From assembly GCF_947500765.1 (NCBI RefSeq), contig NZ_CANMTH010000001.1:659239-723238 (forward strand): DNA of 64,000 bases. Reading direction: 5' to 3'. How positions within the stretch are numbered: the stretch's first letter is position 1; each line of letters starts with the position of its first letter. The notes under the pieces were generated by a model. That model was given only the letters and a program-made list of their open reading frames with translations, ran no database searches and was not told where the DNA came from. This document shows, in pieces, positions 29,813-39,228 of this stretch. Made by a program: the position numbers and the translations under genes. This DNA is from an uncultured Formosa sp. (GTDB taxonomy: Bacteria; Bacteroidota; Bacteroidia; Flavobacteriales; Flavobacteriaceae).

Positions 29813-30778
29813 TTAGATTTTGGTTTGCTGATCTAAATTATTATTTTCCATCACAATTCGTGTTCTAGGTAGACTTTCAGGATAATTTTTCTGAATATAT
29901 TCAATCATCTTTTCTCGAATATGTACACGTAAATCCCAAGCGATTGGAGAATTCTTTGCGCTAACAAGTATTCTAGATTCTACGGTGGTTTCTTTAGAGT
30001 CTGTTACTTGAAGTACGTTTACCTTTTTATCCCACAAATCGGTAGCGTTTAATAAACGTGTTAATTCTGTTCTTAAATCATCAAAAGGAATATTGTAATC
30101 TGTATATAAAAATATGGTTCCTATAATGTCTGCATTATTTCTGGTCCAATTCTGAAATGGTTTTTCAAGAAAATAGGAAGAGGGGAGTACCAATCTTCTT
30201 TTATCCCAAAGTCTAACCACAACATACGTTAAGTTGATTTCTTCAATCCAACCCCATTCACCTTCAACTACAACAGCATCATCAATTCTGAAAGGTTGAG
30301 TAATCGCAATTTGTATTCCTGCTAGCAAAGCACCTACCACTTTTTGTGCAGACAAACCTAATATAATTCCAGCTACTCCGGCTGAAGCAAATAACCCAAC
30401 ACCAAATTTCCTGATGCTATCAAAAGACAATAAAATTAATCCTACAGCTCCAATAATAATGATAAAAATAATTACTTTTTCAAGAATGTTAACCTGAGTA
30501 TATATTTTTCTGGAATGCAGATTATCTTCTTTAGAGATATCGTAACGTTTTAAAAATCTAATTTTCAGTTTACGCAATACTTCAATACTTACCCAAGCAG
30601 CAGCAGCAATTAAGAAGTTTTGTCTTTGTGTCGCTAAAAAAGAAAAATCTAAACGTGTTATACGCGTTAATAATTGAGATATAGGTTGTAAAAGAGATAC
30701 TAGAATTAATGTAATAATACTTATTATAAGTTTTGAATGTGTTTTCATAGGGCTTATATTTTCTGAAAATAAAAACAT
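29813..30778 (-). CDS. mechanosensitive ion channel, MscS family
   Basis: Inner-membrane channel that opens under membrane tension and releases solutes. Hydrophobic helices occur near residues 14-32, 88-110 and 120-155; the pore helix region reads GVGLFASAGVAGIILGLSAQKVVGALLAGIQIAIT, the Gly/Ala-rich MscS TM3 pattern. The beta domain follows with DAVVVEGEWGWIEEINLTYVVVRLWDKRRLVLP. The C-terminal alpha/beta domain is short. Residue 11 is an alternative Met (MKTHSKLIIS, base 30748), which may be the true start since the first ten residues look unlike the family. Confidence 0.92.
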   Translation of the reverse strand: MFLFSENISPMKTHSKLIISIITLILVSLLQPISQLLTRITRLDFSFLATQRQNFLIAAAAWVSIEVLRKLKIRFLKRYDISKEDNLHSRKIYTQVNILEKVIIFIIIIGAVGLILLSFDSIRKFGVGLFASAGVAGIILGLSAQKVVGALLAGIQIAITQPFRIDDAVVVEGEWGWIEEINLTYVVVRLWDKRRLVLPSSYFLEKPFQNWTRNNADIIGTIFLYTDYNIPFDDLRTELTRLLNATDLWDKKVNVLQVTDSKETTVESRILVSAKNSPIAWDLRVHIREKMIEYIQKNYPESLPRTRIVMENNNLDQQTKI

Positions 30779-30969
30779 GTCTCGTTAGATATAGCTATGG
30801 AAAACAAAGTTGCACACTGAAGAAAATATCTGTGTAGAAGAATAACATAGCTTTTGTTTTCAAGTTAGTTAAAAAAAGAGAAAATAAAAAAGTATGTAGT
30901 ATGGATCTAATAAGAAATTAGATTAATAAAAAATAAGAGAAATAAATTGAATATCTGATAATGGTAAGT

Positions 30970-31794
30970 TTACCAGCTTCCGCCAGCACCACCTCCGCTA
31001 AAGCCACCACCGCCGAAGCCGCCGCCAAAACCGCCGCCACCTCCAAAGCTTCCGCCTCCAGAAGATGAACCAAAGCCTCCACCGTAACTTCCACGTCCCA
31101 TATTGCTTAGAATAATAGCATCTAAAATACTTGTTGGTCTGCGGTTGTTTCCGTTTCCACCACCACCGCCACCGCGATTGTTTTTAGATATAGCTATCAC
31201 GAAAATAATAAATATAAAGATCATGAAAATGATTTTCTCAGCAGGAAAGTCATTCGTTTTATTAGCTTGTCTTGTTCCTTGGTATTCTCCCATAAGGAGC
31301 TGAAAAATAGCGTCAGACCCTTTGTCTAAACCACTATAAAAACTACCTGTCTTAAACTCTGGAATAATAACATTTCTTGTGATTTCTCCTACAACTCCTG
31401 CAGTGAGTTGGCTTTCTACACCGTAACCTGGAGAGATCCAAATTTTGCGATCGTCTTTAGCTAATAATATAAATACACCATTATCTTCTTTAGCTTGTCC
31501 GACACCCCATTTTTGAGCCCATTTAGGAGCTAATAAACCAATATTTTCTCCTTTAGTTGTAGCAATAATAGCGACAACTATTTGCGTAGAGGTTGTATCT
31601 GAATATTTAATGAGTTTGGTTTCGAGTGCACTTTTCTCTGTAGGGGATAATAAGTTGATATAATCGTAAACACTGGTTTGAGATTCTTTAGACTCGGGTT
31701 TTGCTGGAATATCAAATTGTGCTGTAGCAAATTGTGAGAAACAAAAAATAATACAGTAACATAAAAATAACCAAGTGTTTTTTAATTTTTGCAC
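30970..31794 (-). CDS. TPM domain protein with Gly-rich tail (YgcG-like)
   Basis: Exported or membrane-bound protein of 274 residues. Signal peptide to about residue 25 (ATAQ). The TPM domain (residues 40-165) shows NLLSPTEKSALETKLIKYSD, STQIVVAIIATTKGENIG, and DNGVFILLAKDDRKIWISPGYGVES. One membrane helix follows (KIIFMIFIFIIFVIAIS, about 188-204), then a tail of almost pure Gly, Ser and Phe ending GGAGGSW. It is the last gene of the M23-merR-lemA-TPM-TPM operon, 3 bases after the shorter TPM gene. LemA and TPM proteins are linked to the cell envelope, but the biochemical role is unsettled. Confidence 0.9.
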   Translation of the reverse strand: MQKLKNTWLFLCYCIIFCFSQFATAQFDIPAKPESKESQTSVYDYINLLSPTEKSALETKLIKYSDTTSTQIVVAIIATTKGENIGLLAPKWAQKWGVGQAKEDNGVFILLAKDDRKIWISPGYGVESQLTAGVVGEITRNVIIPEFKTGSFYSGLDKGSDAIFQLLMGEYQGTRQANKTNDFPAEKIIFMIFIFIIFVIAISKNNRGGGGGGNGNNRRPTSILDAIILSNMGRGSYGGGFGSSSGGGSFGGGGGFGGGFGGGGFSGGGAGGSW

Positions 31795-31797
31795 GAT

Positions 31798-32238
31798 CTA
31801 TCCGTTTGAAATTTCGTTAGGTAATTCATTTATATCTGAAGCGTCCCAAGGGAAATTAGCCTGAAGCTCTTTTCCTGCTCTTAAAACACCTTCAACAAGA
31901 CCTTCTTTAAATTTACCTTGTTTAAAGTAGGATTGAATAACATCTTTAGTAGTATCCCAGAATGTATCGTCAACCACATCATTTATGCCTTTGTCTCCAT
32001 AGATTACAAAAGTTTTGTCTTCTACCGCAACATAAATAAGCACTCCGTTTTGAAGTTTGGTGGTGTTCATCTTAAGCATGTGAAAAACTTCCATAGCGCG
32101 TTCGTAAACGTCAATGGAAGTTGTTTTTTCTATATGAATACGGATTTCACCTGAAGTTTGATTTTCTGCCTGTCGAATGGCTTCAACAATCTCACTTTCT
32201 TCTTTCTGGGTAAGAAATTTTTCTACTTTAGAATCCAT
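31798..32238 (-). CDS. TPM domain protein, short form
   Basis: 146-residue protein made of a single TPM domain, without signal peptide or membrane segment, so probably cytoplasmic or peripheral. Recognisable parts are QAENQTSGEIRIHIEKTT, KLQNGVLIYVAVEDKTFVIYGDKGIND and QSYFKQGKFKEGLVEGVLRAG. Its start overlaps the lemA stop by one base (TAATG), and the longer TPM gene follows 3 bases after its end, so all three are translationally coupled. The lemA-TPM-TPM order recurs in Bacteroidota. Confidence 0.9.
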   Translation of the reverse strand: MDSKVEKFLTQKEESEIVEAIRQAENQTSGEIRIHIEKTTSIDVYERAMEVFHMLKMNTTKLQNGVLIYVAVEDKTFVIYGDKGINDVVDDTFWDTTKDVIQSYFKQGKFKEGLVEGVLRAGKELQANFPWDASDINELPNEISNG

Positions 32239-32843
32239 TATTTTTTATTAAAATCGAATTCAACATCTACCGGTTTTTCAGCTCCAGCTTCAGCATCGAA
32301 ATATGGTTTTGCATCAAAGTTAAACAGTCCCGCTAATATTGAATTAGGAAATGTTTTTACATGATTATTATAAGGCTTTATGGTTTCGTTATAACGAACA
32401 CGAGCCGTTTGTATTGTGTTTTCTGTACTTGTTAATTCGTCCTGAAGTTTTAAGAAATTCTGATTTGCTTTTAAATCAGGATAACGTTCTACAGAAACTA
32501 ATAATCTAGATAAAGCACTACTTAAACCACCTTGCGCTTCATTAAATTGTTTTAATTGTTCTGGTGTAATATTCTCTGGATTTATTGTTGTAGATGTTGC
32601 CTTAGCACGTGCTTCTATAACATCTGTTAAAGTAGATCTTTCAAAATCTGCAGCACCTTGAACGGTTTTTACCAGGTTACCAATAAGGTCGTTTCTACGC
32701 TGATAAGATGTTTGTACATTACCCCAAGCTTCTCCTACGTTTTCGTTTAGTCTTACCGCAGAATTATTGAAGCCTACGCCCCATTTGTAAAAGCCCATTA
32801 CTATAACGGCAATAATAATAACTGGAATTAACCATTTTTTCAT
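32238..32843 (-). CDS. lemA: LemA family protein
   Basis: 201-residue membrane-anchored protein. One N-terminal hydrophobic helix (residues 4-20) is followed by the long helical-bundle domain of LemA: VGEAWGNVQTSYQRRNDLIGNLVKTVQGAADFE near the start, LSRLLVSVERYPDLKANQNFLKLQDELTSTEN in the middle, and RYNETIKPYN-(x)-FPNSILAGLFNF near the end. Function is not established; the family is envelope-linked. Coupled to the downstream TPM gene by a TAATG overlap and 12 bases after the merR gene. Confidence 0.94.
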   Translation of the reverse strand: MKKWLIPVIIIAVIVMGFYKWGVGFNNSAVRLNENVGEAWGNVQTSYQRRNDLIGNLVKTVQGAADFERSTLTDVIEARAKATSTTINPENITPEQLKQFNEAQGGLSSALSRLLVSVERYPDLKANQNFLKLQDELTSTENTIQTARVRYNETIKPYNNHVKTFPNSILAGLFNFDAKPYFDAEAGAEKPVDVEFDFNKK

Positions 32844-32855
32844 GATTGTTGGTTT

Positions 32856-33185
32856 TTAAAGTTGATTTTTAATTCTTATGAGTTGACTTTTTATGTCTTC
32901 TAATTTCTCAATAATATCAAAGTTAGTTAAAGTTTTCTTTTTTTCTTCCTTTAAATGGACTTTTGCGCCATCTAGCGTAAATCCTCGTTCTTTGACTAAA
33001 TGATAAATTAATTTAAGATTTTTTATGTCCTCGGGAGTGAATTTTCTATTCCCTTTAGCATTTTTTTTAGGCTTAAGCACATCGAATTCTTTTTCCCAAA
33101 AGCGGATTAAAGAGGCATTAACATCGAATGCTTTGGCAACTTCGCCAATACCATAATATCGTTTTTCAGGTAAATCTATATGCAT
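32856..33185 (-). CDS. MerR family transcriptional regulator
   Basis: Small DNA-binding protein of 109 residues. The winged helix-turn-helix occupies residues 8-75: RYYGIGEVAKAFDVNASLIRFWEKEFDVLKPKKN followed by GNRKFTPEDIKNLKLIYHLVKE. A short helix at the C-terminus (IIEKLEDIKSQLIRIKNQL) should give an antiparallel coiled-coil dimer. There is no C-terminal sensor domain and no cysteine, so metal sensing is unlikely. Its start overlaps the M23 peptidase stop by one base (TAATG), so it may regulate its own envelope operon. Confidence 0.92.
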   Translation of the reverse strand: MHIDLPEKRYYGIGEVAKAFDVNASLIRFWEKEFDVLKPKKNAKGNRKFTPEDIKNLKLIYHLVKERGFTLDGAKVHLKEEKKKTLTNFDIIEKLEDIKSQLIRIKNQL

Positions 33186-34156
33186 TAATCTAGCGATTGA
33201 TTTTCTAAAGAAGCTTTTTCTAAAAGATTATTGTATTCTTCTGGAGTTAAACTTCCATAATAGAAATTAGTTGGGTTTATGCGTTCTCCATCTTTAAAAA
33301 TTTCGTAGTGTAAGTGTGGCGCTTCAGAACGTCCTGTACTTCCAACAAAACCTATAAGATCTCCACGTTCAACCTTCTGATTTTTTTTAACATTGTATTT
33401 GTAAAGGTGAGCATATAAACTGGTATAGCCGTATCCATGATCTATTCTAATGTGGTTTCCATAACCTGTAGAGTGGTTGTCTGCACGACTAACAATACCA
33501 TCTCCACTGGCATATACAGGTGTGCCTCTTGGAGCTGTAAAATCCATACCATAATGAAATTTACGTGCTTTTGTAAAAGGATCTGTTCGGTAGCCATATC
33601 CAGATGCAATACGAGTTAAATCTACATTGTTTACAGGTTGAATGGCAGGAATAGCAGCTAATAATTTCTCTTTATCTTCTGCAAGTTTTGCTATTTCGTC
33701 TAAAGATTTAGACTGTACTACAATTTGTTTTTGAAGAATGTCTAACTTCTTACTACTTTCAATAATAAGTTTAGAATTATCGTAACCCTCTAGTCCTTTA
33801 TAACGGTTTATACCTCCAAAACCTGCTTTACGCTGTTCTTCAGGTATAGGGTTTGCTTCAAAGTATATTCTATATATATTATTGTCTCTATCTTCAAGAC
33901 TAGCTAAAACTTCAGAGGCTTCATTCATCTTTTTGTTAAGCATGTCGTAGTGTAATTGCATATTGACCAATTCGCGCTTTAAAGCTTTTTCTTTGGGAGA
34001 TTCAACAAATTGACTACTTATAGAAACGGTTAAAAATCCAAATAAAGCCGCAGCTGTTAAAAAAGCAACTATGAACTTAAATGTATTACGTTTTTTACGC
34101 TCTATTTTACGGTAAGAAAGCGTCTCAGAATCATAATAATATTTTACCTTACTCAT
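33185..34156 (-). CDS. M23 family metallopeptidase (LytM-type)
   Basis: Membrane-anchored peptidoglycan endopeptidase or LytM-like activator. Residues 25-50 form one membrane helix; residues 60-160 are rich in charged helices likely to be coiled coil (LKRELVNMQLHYDMLNKKMNEA). The M23 domain spans about 195-300 and has all zinc ligands: KFHYGMDF (HxxxD) and HLHYEIF (HxH), with SLYAH between. The short cytoplasmic N-terminus and extracytoplasmic domain fit a divisome or sidewall hydrolase. First gene of the five-gene operon; a good promoter lies 68 bases upstream. Confidence 0.94.
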   Translation of the reverse strand: MSKVKYYYDSETLSYRKIERKKRNTFKFIVAFLTAAALFGFLTVSISSQFVESPKEKALKRELVNMQLHYDMLNKKMNEASEVLASLEDRDNNIYRIYFEANPIPEEQRKAGFGGINRYKGLEGYDNSKLIIESSKKLDILQKQIVVQSKSLDEIAKLAEDKEKLLAAIPAIQPVNNVDLTRIASGYGYRTDPFTKARKFHYGMDFTAPRGTPVYASGDGIVSRADNHSTGYGNHIRIDHGYGYTSLYAHLYKYNVKKNQKVERGDLIGFVGSTGRSEAPHLHYEIFKDGERINPTNFYYGSLTPEEYNNLLEKASLENQSLD

Positions 34157-34223
34157 TATCTAATTTATACTATTTTTGCAATTGTGTAGTGTAACACATG
34201 GTGTTAAATCACAGGTTTTGTGG

Positions 34224-34252
34224 CAAACCTACAAAAAATATTTTCGTTGCAA
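34224..34252 (-). promoter_or_regulatory. promoter of the M23-merR-lemA-TPM operon
   Basis: On the minus strand, TTG (34252-34250), an 18-base spacer, then TAGGTTTG (34231-34224). This fits the Flavobacteria promoter pattern TTG-N17-23-TAnnTTTG. Confidence 0.68.
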
Positions 34253-34311
34253 ATTTAATAAACAAATGACAATATTTTGCGTCTAGCTTTAGTCAAACCT
34301 TAATTTAACAA

Positions 34312-34319
34312 TATATTTG
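34312..34319 (+). promoter_or_regulatory. -7 element TATATTTG of alaS
   Basis: Matches TAnnTTTG plus CA, 66 bases before the alaS start. A second weaker match (TATTTTTGCA) lies near 34172. Confidence 0.62.
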
Positions 34320-34384
34320 CACTTTAAAACCAAAAAGCGACTTTTTAAAAGTAGTCAATTTAATAACAGTTTGTTACATATAAT

Positions 34385-37003
34385 ATGAAATCTCAAGACA
34401 TTCGATCTAAATATTTAGAATTTTTTAAAAGTAAAGGTCATACCATAGTGCCTTCTGCACCAATGGTTTTAAAAAATGATCCTACGTTAATGTTTGTTAA
34501 TTCTGGAATGGCTCCTTTTAAAGAATACTTCTTAGGTCAAGCTAAACCTATAAATAATCGTTTAACAGATTCACAAAAATGTTTACGTGTTTCTGGAAAA
34601 CATAACGATTTAGAAGAAGTAGGATACGATACGTATCATCATACTTTATTTGAAATGTTAGGGAACTGGAGTTTTGGAGATTATTTTAAAAAAGAAGCTA
34701 TTGCCTGGTGTTGGGAGTTATTAACCGAAGTATATGGTATAGATAAAGATATTTTATACGTTACCATTTTTGAAGGCGATGAAGCAGATGGTACACCAAT
34801 AGATCAAGAAGCTTACGATTTTTGGAAAGAGATTGTTTCGGAAGACCGTATTCTTAAAGGAAACAAAAAAGATAATTTTTGGGAAATGGGAGATCAAGGA
34901 CCATGTGGACCTTGTAGTGAAATACATGTAGATATTCGCTCTGCAGATGAAAAGGCTAAAATAGATGGTAAATCTTTAGTAAACGCAGATCATCCTCAAG
35001 TTGTAGAGATTTGGAACTTGGTCTTTATGCAATACAATCGTAAAGCAAACGGAAGTTTAGAAGCGTTACCTAATAAGCATATCGATACAGGTATGGGATT
35101 CGAGCGTTTATGTATGGTTATGCAAGGTGTGCAGTCTAATTACGATACAGATGTGTTTACTCCAATTATTCGTGAAATTGAAACCATTTCTAAAACAGAA
35201 TACGGAAAAGATGAACAAGTAGATGTTGCCATTCGTGTGATTTCAGATCACGTGCGTGCTGTAGCTTTTTCTATAGCAGATGGGCAATTACCAAGTAATA
35301 CCGGGGCAGGTTATGTTATCCGTCGTATTTTGCGTCGTGCTGTACGTTATAGTTTTACATTTTTAGATCAGAAAGAACCGTTTATTTATCGTTTGGTAAA
35401 TGTACTTAGTAGTAAAATGGGAGATGCATTCCCAGAATTAAAAGTTCAAAAACAATTAATTCAAAATGTTATAAAAGAAGAAGAAGTGTCTTTTTTAAGA
35501 ACCTTAGACCAAGGTTTAGTCTTATTAAATGGTATTATAGAGAATGCTTCAGAATCAGTTATTTCTGGAGAGAAAGCATTCGAATTATATGATACGTATG
35601 GATTTCCAATTGATTTAACGTCTTTAATTCTTCGTGAAAAAGGATTGGCGTTAGATGAAGCTGGTTTTCATACAGCCATGGAAAAACAGAAGTCCAGATC
35701 TCGTTCTGCTAGTGAAATGTCTACAGACGATTGGACCGTTTTAATAGAGGATGCCGTTCAAGAATTTGTTGGATACGATCTCTTAGAGGCACAAGTAAGA
35801 ATAACTCGATATAGAAAAGTAGTTTCTAAAAAAGATGGTACTATGTATCAATTAGTCTTTAATTTAACACCGTTTTATCCTGAAGGCGGAGGGCAAGTAG
35901 GAGATAAAGGTTATATAGAATCTCCTAACGGAAACATTTCTTATATTTTAGATACTAAAAAAGAGAATAATGTTGTTTACCATTTAGTAAAAGAACTTCC
36001 TGAAGACTTAAATAAAATATTTAAAGCAGGAGTAGATGCTAAACAACGTAACAGAACGTCTAGTAATCATACCGCAACGCATTTGTTACATCAAGCCTTA
36101 CGCGAAATTTTAGGCGAACATGTAGAACAAAGAGGATCTGCGGTGCATTCTAAAAATTTACGTTTCGATTTTTCACATTTTTCTAAAGTAACTAACGAGC
36201 AGTTACAAGATGTAGAAGATTTTGTAAATGCACGTATAGAAGGAAAATTACCTTTACAAGAGCAACGCAATATTCCAATGCAAAAAGCGATAGACGAAGG
36301 TGCAATGGCATTGTTTGGCGAGAAATACGGAGATACCGTTAGAGCCATTCGTTTTGGTAAATCTATAGAGCTTTGTGGAGGTACTCATGTGCAAAATACA
36401 GCCGATCTTTGGCATTTTAAAATTACTTCGGAAAGTGCAGTTGCTTCTGGAATACGTAGAATTGAAGCCATAACAGGAGATGCTGTAAAAGATTTCTATA
36501 CAGATAATAGTAAGATATATTTCGAAATGAAAGAATTGCTTAATAATGCTCAAGAGCCTATTAAAGCATTGGTTTCATTACAAGAAGAAAACACAAGTCT
36601 TAAAAAACAAGTAGATGTGCTTTTAAAGGAGAAAGCAAAACATGTAAAAGGCGAGCTTAAAAATAAAATTGAAACTATAAATGGGATTCAATTTTTAGCC
36701 AAACAAGTTGATTTGGATGCTGGGGGTATTAAAGATTTGTCTTTTGAATTAGGAGGAACTTTAAACAATGCATTTTTAGTATTTGGAACAGAACAAAACG
36801 GAAAAGCATTATTGTCTTGTTACATTTCTAAAGAGTTGGTTGAAAGTGATAAATTAAACGCAGGGCAAGTGGTTCGCGAATTAGGAAAATATATTCAAGG
36901 CGGTGGCGGTGGTCAACCCTTTTTTGCTACAGCTGGAGGTAAAAAACCAGAAGGCATTCAAGAGGCTTTACTAGCTGCTAAAAATTATGTTGTAAAAGCA
37001 TAA
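34385..37003 (+). CDS. alaS: alanine--tRNA ligase
   Basis: Charges tRNA-Ala in the cytoplasm. Class II catalytic core at the N-terminus: [35 protein letters not shown] (motif 2 region) and [12 protein letters not shown] (motif 3). The editing domain carries HTATHLLH and CGGTHV, the zinc-binding residues that clear Ser- and Gly-tRNA-Ala. The C-terminal C-Ala domain ends around [15 protein letters not shown]. Length 872 equals the usual size. The GSCFA gene starts 3 bases after the stop. Confidence 0.98.
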   Translation: MKSQDIRSKYLEFFKSKGHTIVPSAPMVLKNDPTLMFVNSGMAPFKEYFLGQAKPINNRLTDSQKCLRVSGKHNDLEEVGYDTYHHTLFEMLGNWSFGDYFKKEAIAWCWELLTEVYGIDKDILYVTIFEGDEADGTPIDQEAYDFWKEIVSEDRILKGNKKDNFWEMGDQGPCGPCSEIHVDIRSADEKAKIDGKSLVNADHPQVVEIWNLVFMQYNRKANGSLEALPNKHIDTGMGFERLCMVMQGVQSNYDTDVFTPIIREIETISKTEYGKDEQVDVAIRVISDHVRAVAFSIADGQLPSNTGAGYVIRRILRRAVRYSFTFLDQKEPFIYRLVNVLSSKMGDAFPELKVQKQLIQNVIKEEEVSFLRTLDQGLVLLNGIIENASESVISGEKAFELYDTYGFPIDLTSLILREKGLALDEAGFHTAMEKQKSRSRSASEMSTDDWTVLIEDAVQEFVGYDLLEAQVRITRYRKVVSKKDGTMYQLVFNLTPFYPEGGGQVGDKGYIESPNGNISYILDTKKENNVVYHLVKELPEDLNKIFKAGVDAKQRNRTSSNHTATHLLHQALREILGEHVEQRGSAVHSKNLRFDFSHFSKVTNEQLQDVEDFVNARIEGKLPLQEQRNIPMQKAIDEGAMALFGEKYGDTVRAIRFGKSIELCGGTHVQNTADLWHFKITSESAVASGIRRIEAITGDAVKDFYTDNSKIYFEMKELLNNAQEPIKALVSLQEENTSLKKQVDVLLKEKAKHVKGELKNKIETINGIQFLAKQVDLDAGGIKDLSFELGGTLNNAFLVFGTEQNGKALLSCYISKELVESDKLNAGQVVRELGKYIQGGGGGQPFFATAGGKKPEGIQEALLAAKNYVVKA

Positions 37004-37006
37004 CTT

Positions 37007-37969
37007 ATGAAACTTTTTATCGAGATCCCAATAAAACACCAAACCGAAAGTCAAATTGATTATCAGTCTAAAATGTTATTATTGGGATCTTGTTTTGTAG
37101 AAAACATAGGTAAAAAGTTTGATTATTTTAAATTTCAAAATCTTCAAAATCCGTTTGGAGTCTTATTTCAGCCAAAAGCTATAGAACAGTTAATTAAACA
37201 TGCTATACATGGAAACGTTTATACAGATAAAGATGTGTTTCAGCAACATGATATTTGGCATTGTTTTGAAGCGCATTCTAAATTAAGTGGGTTAGATAAA
37301 ACGGCTGTATTACACGGGTTAAATTCAGCTTTAAAAGAAACAAAACAGTTTTTAGAAACGGCTACACATGTTGTTATTACCTTAGGAACGTCTTGGGTGT
37401 ATAAACATCTAGATTCTAATATAATTGTAGCGAACTGCCATAAAGTGCCTCAAAAAGCATTTAAAAAGGAGTTATTAAGTAGTGATGACGTTTTACATTC
37501 TTTACAAAATATACAACACTTAATTGCTTCGGTTAATCCTAATGCAACCATTATTTTTACGGTATCTCCAATCCGACATACAAAAGATGGGTTTGTAGAA
37601 AATACACGAAGTAAATCTCATTTAATTACTGCGATTCATCAGCTTTTAGAGGAGTCTGCTATGAATACATTGCATTATTTTCCGTCTTATGAGATTATGA
37701 TGGATGAACTTCGTGATTATCGATTTTATGCAACAGACTTAGTGCACCCCAATCAAATTGCTATCGATTATATTTGGGAAAAATTTACAGCATCTTGGTT
37801 TAATAATTCAACGACATCTATTATGAAAGAGGTGCAAATCATTCAAAGCGGATTACAACATAAGCCTTTTAATGCATCTTCTAAGGAACATCAGAAATTT
37901 CTTGTTAACTTAAATAAGAGAATTACTGCTATACAAGAAAAAATTAGTGGTATTAATTTTTCTGTGTAA
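37007..37969 (+). CDS. GSCFA domain protein
   Basis: 320-residue protein named after its motif, here LLGSCFVENIGKKFDYFKF at residues 26-46. The block pattern (GSCF, then GTSWVY, then SPIRHTKDGF, then YFPSYEIMMDELRDYRFYATDLVHPN) is that of an SGNH/GDSL-like hydrolase, with Ser of GSCF as likely nucleophile and the Asp/His of DLVHPN as the rest of the triad. Substrate unknown. Coupled to alaS with a 3-base gap; the functional reason is not evident. Confidence 0.9.
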   Translation: MKLFIEIPIKHQTESQIDYQSKMLLLGSCFVENIGKKFDYFKFQNLQNPFGVLFQPKAIEQLIKHAIHGNVYTDKDVFQQHDIWHCFEAHSKLSGLDKTAVLHGLNSALKETKQFLETATHVVITLGTSWVYKHLDSNIIVANCHKVPQKAFKKELLSSDDVLHSLQNIQHLIASVNPNATIIFTVSPIRHTKDGFVENTRSKSHLITAIHQLLEESAMNTLHYFPSYEIMMDELRDYRFYATDLVHPNQIAIDYIWEKFTASWFNNSTTSIMKEVQIIQSGLQHKPFNASSKEHQKFLVNLNKRITAIQEKISGINFSV

Positions 37970-38092
37970 GAAAATATTGTTAAATATTTGTTTTCAGCAC
38001 ATTACGACTATTATTTGAGCTAGTTGTCTAAAATAATAGCTTTACTTTTAAATAAATTCTAATTTACACATGCTATTAATCAATCTGATAAG

Positions 38093-38148
38093 AGCATCAA
38101 CCTCTATAATGCGTAATGCATATATACGCAAGGAGTTGATGCTTTTTT
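38093..38148 (+). terminator. long terminator-like hairpin after the alaS-GSCFA operon
   Basis: AGCATCAAC (38093-38101) pairs with GTTGATGCT (38135-38143), followed by T's. An inner stem TGCGTA/TACGCA (38110-38115, 38125-38130) extends it. Confidence 0.82.
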
Positions 38149-38207
38149 ATGATTAAAAGTACCGTGTTAAAGATCATATTTTATACCTTTAAATAAAAAA
38201 TGGATTA

Positions 38208-38822
38208 ATGCGAAATATAATTTTTGGAGTTCTAGTTGCCATAGTGTTATTCTTCTCTTTTAAGTATTTTAATACCAAGAAAGCAGATGAAGCTAAGCTT
38301 ATAGAAAACTCGATGTTAATTCAGGAGCAAATTAAAAATGTTGGTAAATTAGTCGTTACCGAAGGTCATTTTAGTGAGGTGTTTTCGTACAAAGATTCTA
38401 GAGATGTATTTCCGTATTTAGTAACAGCAGAAAAAAAAGCTTTAGTCGTGGTGAATGCAGATGTTACTATTGCTTACGATTTAAGTAAGATTGTTTATGA
38501 TATTGATGAGGTGAATAAGGTTTTAAATATTACATATATACCAAAAGAAGAAGTAAAGATTAGTCCAGAATTTGAATATTATGATATTCAAGCCGATTTT
38601 TTAAATCAGTTTGAAGCAAAAGATTATAATAAGATTAAAAATAAAGTGAAAGCTTCTTTGATGAAAAAAGTTGAAGCTTCAGAATTTAAGAAAAACTCAA
38701 AAAATAGATTGATAAGTGAATTGGCTAAGTTTTATGTGTTAACCAATTCTTTAGGGTGGACGTTGCAGTATAATGATACGCCAATTACAGCCGAAAAGAA
38801 TCTAGACGATTTAAAACTATAG
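38208..38822 (+). CDS. DUF4230 family membrane-anchored protein
   Basis: 204 residues. One N-terminal hydrophobic helix (residues 3-21, IIFGVLVAIVLFFSFKYF) anchors a soluble domain recognised as DUF4230 by LVTAEKKALVVVNADVTIAYDLSKI and VNKVLNITYIPKEEVKI. The role is unknown to me. Its last six bases overlap the convergent rhodanese gene. Confidence 0.82.
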   Translation: MRNIIFGVLVAIVLFFSFKYFNTKKADEAKLIENSMLIQEQIKNVGKLVVTEGHFSEVFSYKDSRDVFPYLVTAEKKALVVVNADVTIAYDLSKIVYDIDEVNKVLNITYIPKEEVKISPEFEYYDIQADFLNQFEAKDYNKIKNKVKASLMKKVEASEFKKNSKNRLISELAKFYVLTNSLGWTLQYNDTPITAEKNLDDLKL

Positions 38823-39122
38823 TACACTTTTTAATGTTCTGTAGCTTCCGCCGTTAGTGGCTTCAATACCATTTATGAGTAAATATTTAACAGCTTTAGC
38901 CGATCTGACTCCACTAGCACAGCACACAATAAAAGGTTTCTGTGTTGCTTTTAACGTTTTAACTTTTTGATGTAATTCATCTATAGGAATGTTTTCCGAT
39001 CCAATAATATGTCCGTTTTTATATTCTTTTTTTGAGCGAACATCTAAAATTATGGCACCTCTAGATTTGAAATCTTCAATATTTCGTTTTTGCCTTCTGA
39101 ATAAAAAATCTAATAAACTCAT
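38817..39122 (-). CDS. single-domain rhodanese-like sulfurtransferase
   Basis: Cytoplasmic protein of 101 residues that carries sulfane sulfur on a cysteine. The rhodanese fold is clear from AIILDVRSKKEYKNGHIIGSENIPI and the active loop IVCCASGVRSAKAVKYL, where the second Cys (CCASGVRS) is the catalytic one. Length is right for a one-domain member such as GlpE or PspE. No signal peptide. Convergent with the DUF4230 gene with a six-base overlap. Confidence 0.92.
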   Translation of the reverse strand: MSLLDFLFRRQKRNIEDFKSRGAIILDVRSKKEYKNGHIIGSENIPIDELHQKVKTLKATQKPFIVCCASGVRSAKAVKYLLINGIEATNGGSYRTLKSVL

Positions 39123-39228
39123 CCCTTTTTTTATAAAAATACGAGTTTTATTAGGAAAAATAAAGGATATGATTAGGCAACTTAAAAAAATCAGTATCTT
39201 CGATTTTCAATATTTATGCAATTAAAAC

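Noticed and set aside
30970..31100. GC-rich repetitive stretch that could be taken for a repeat array
   Set aside because: It is the Gly-codon-rich tail of the TPM protein, coding throughout, with no spacer structure.
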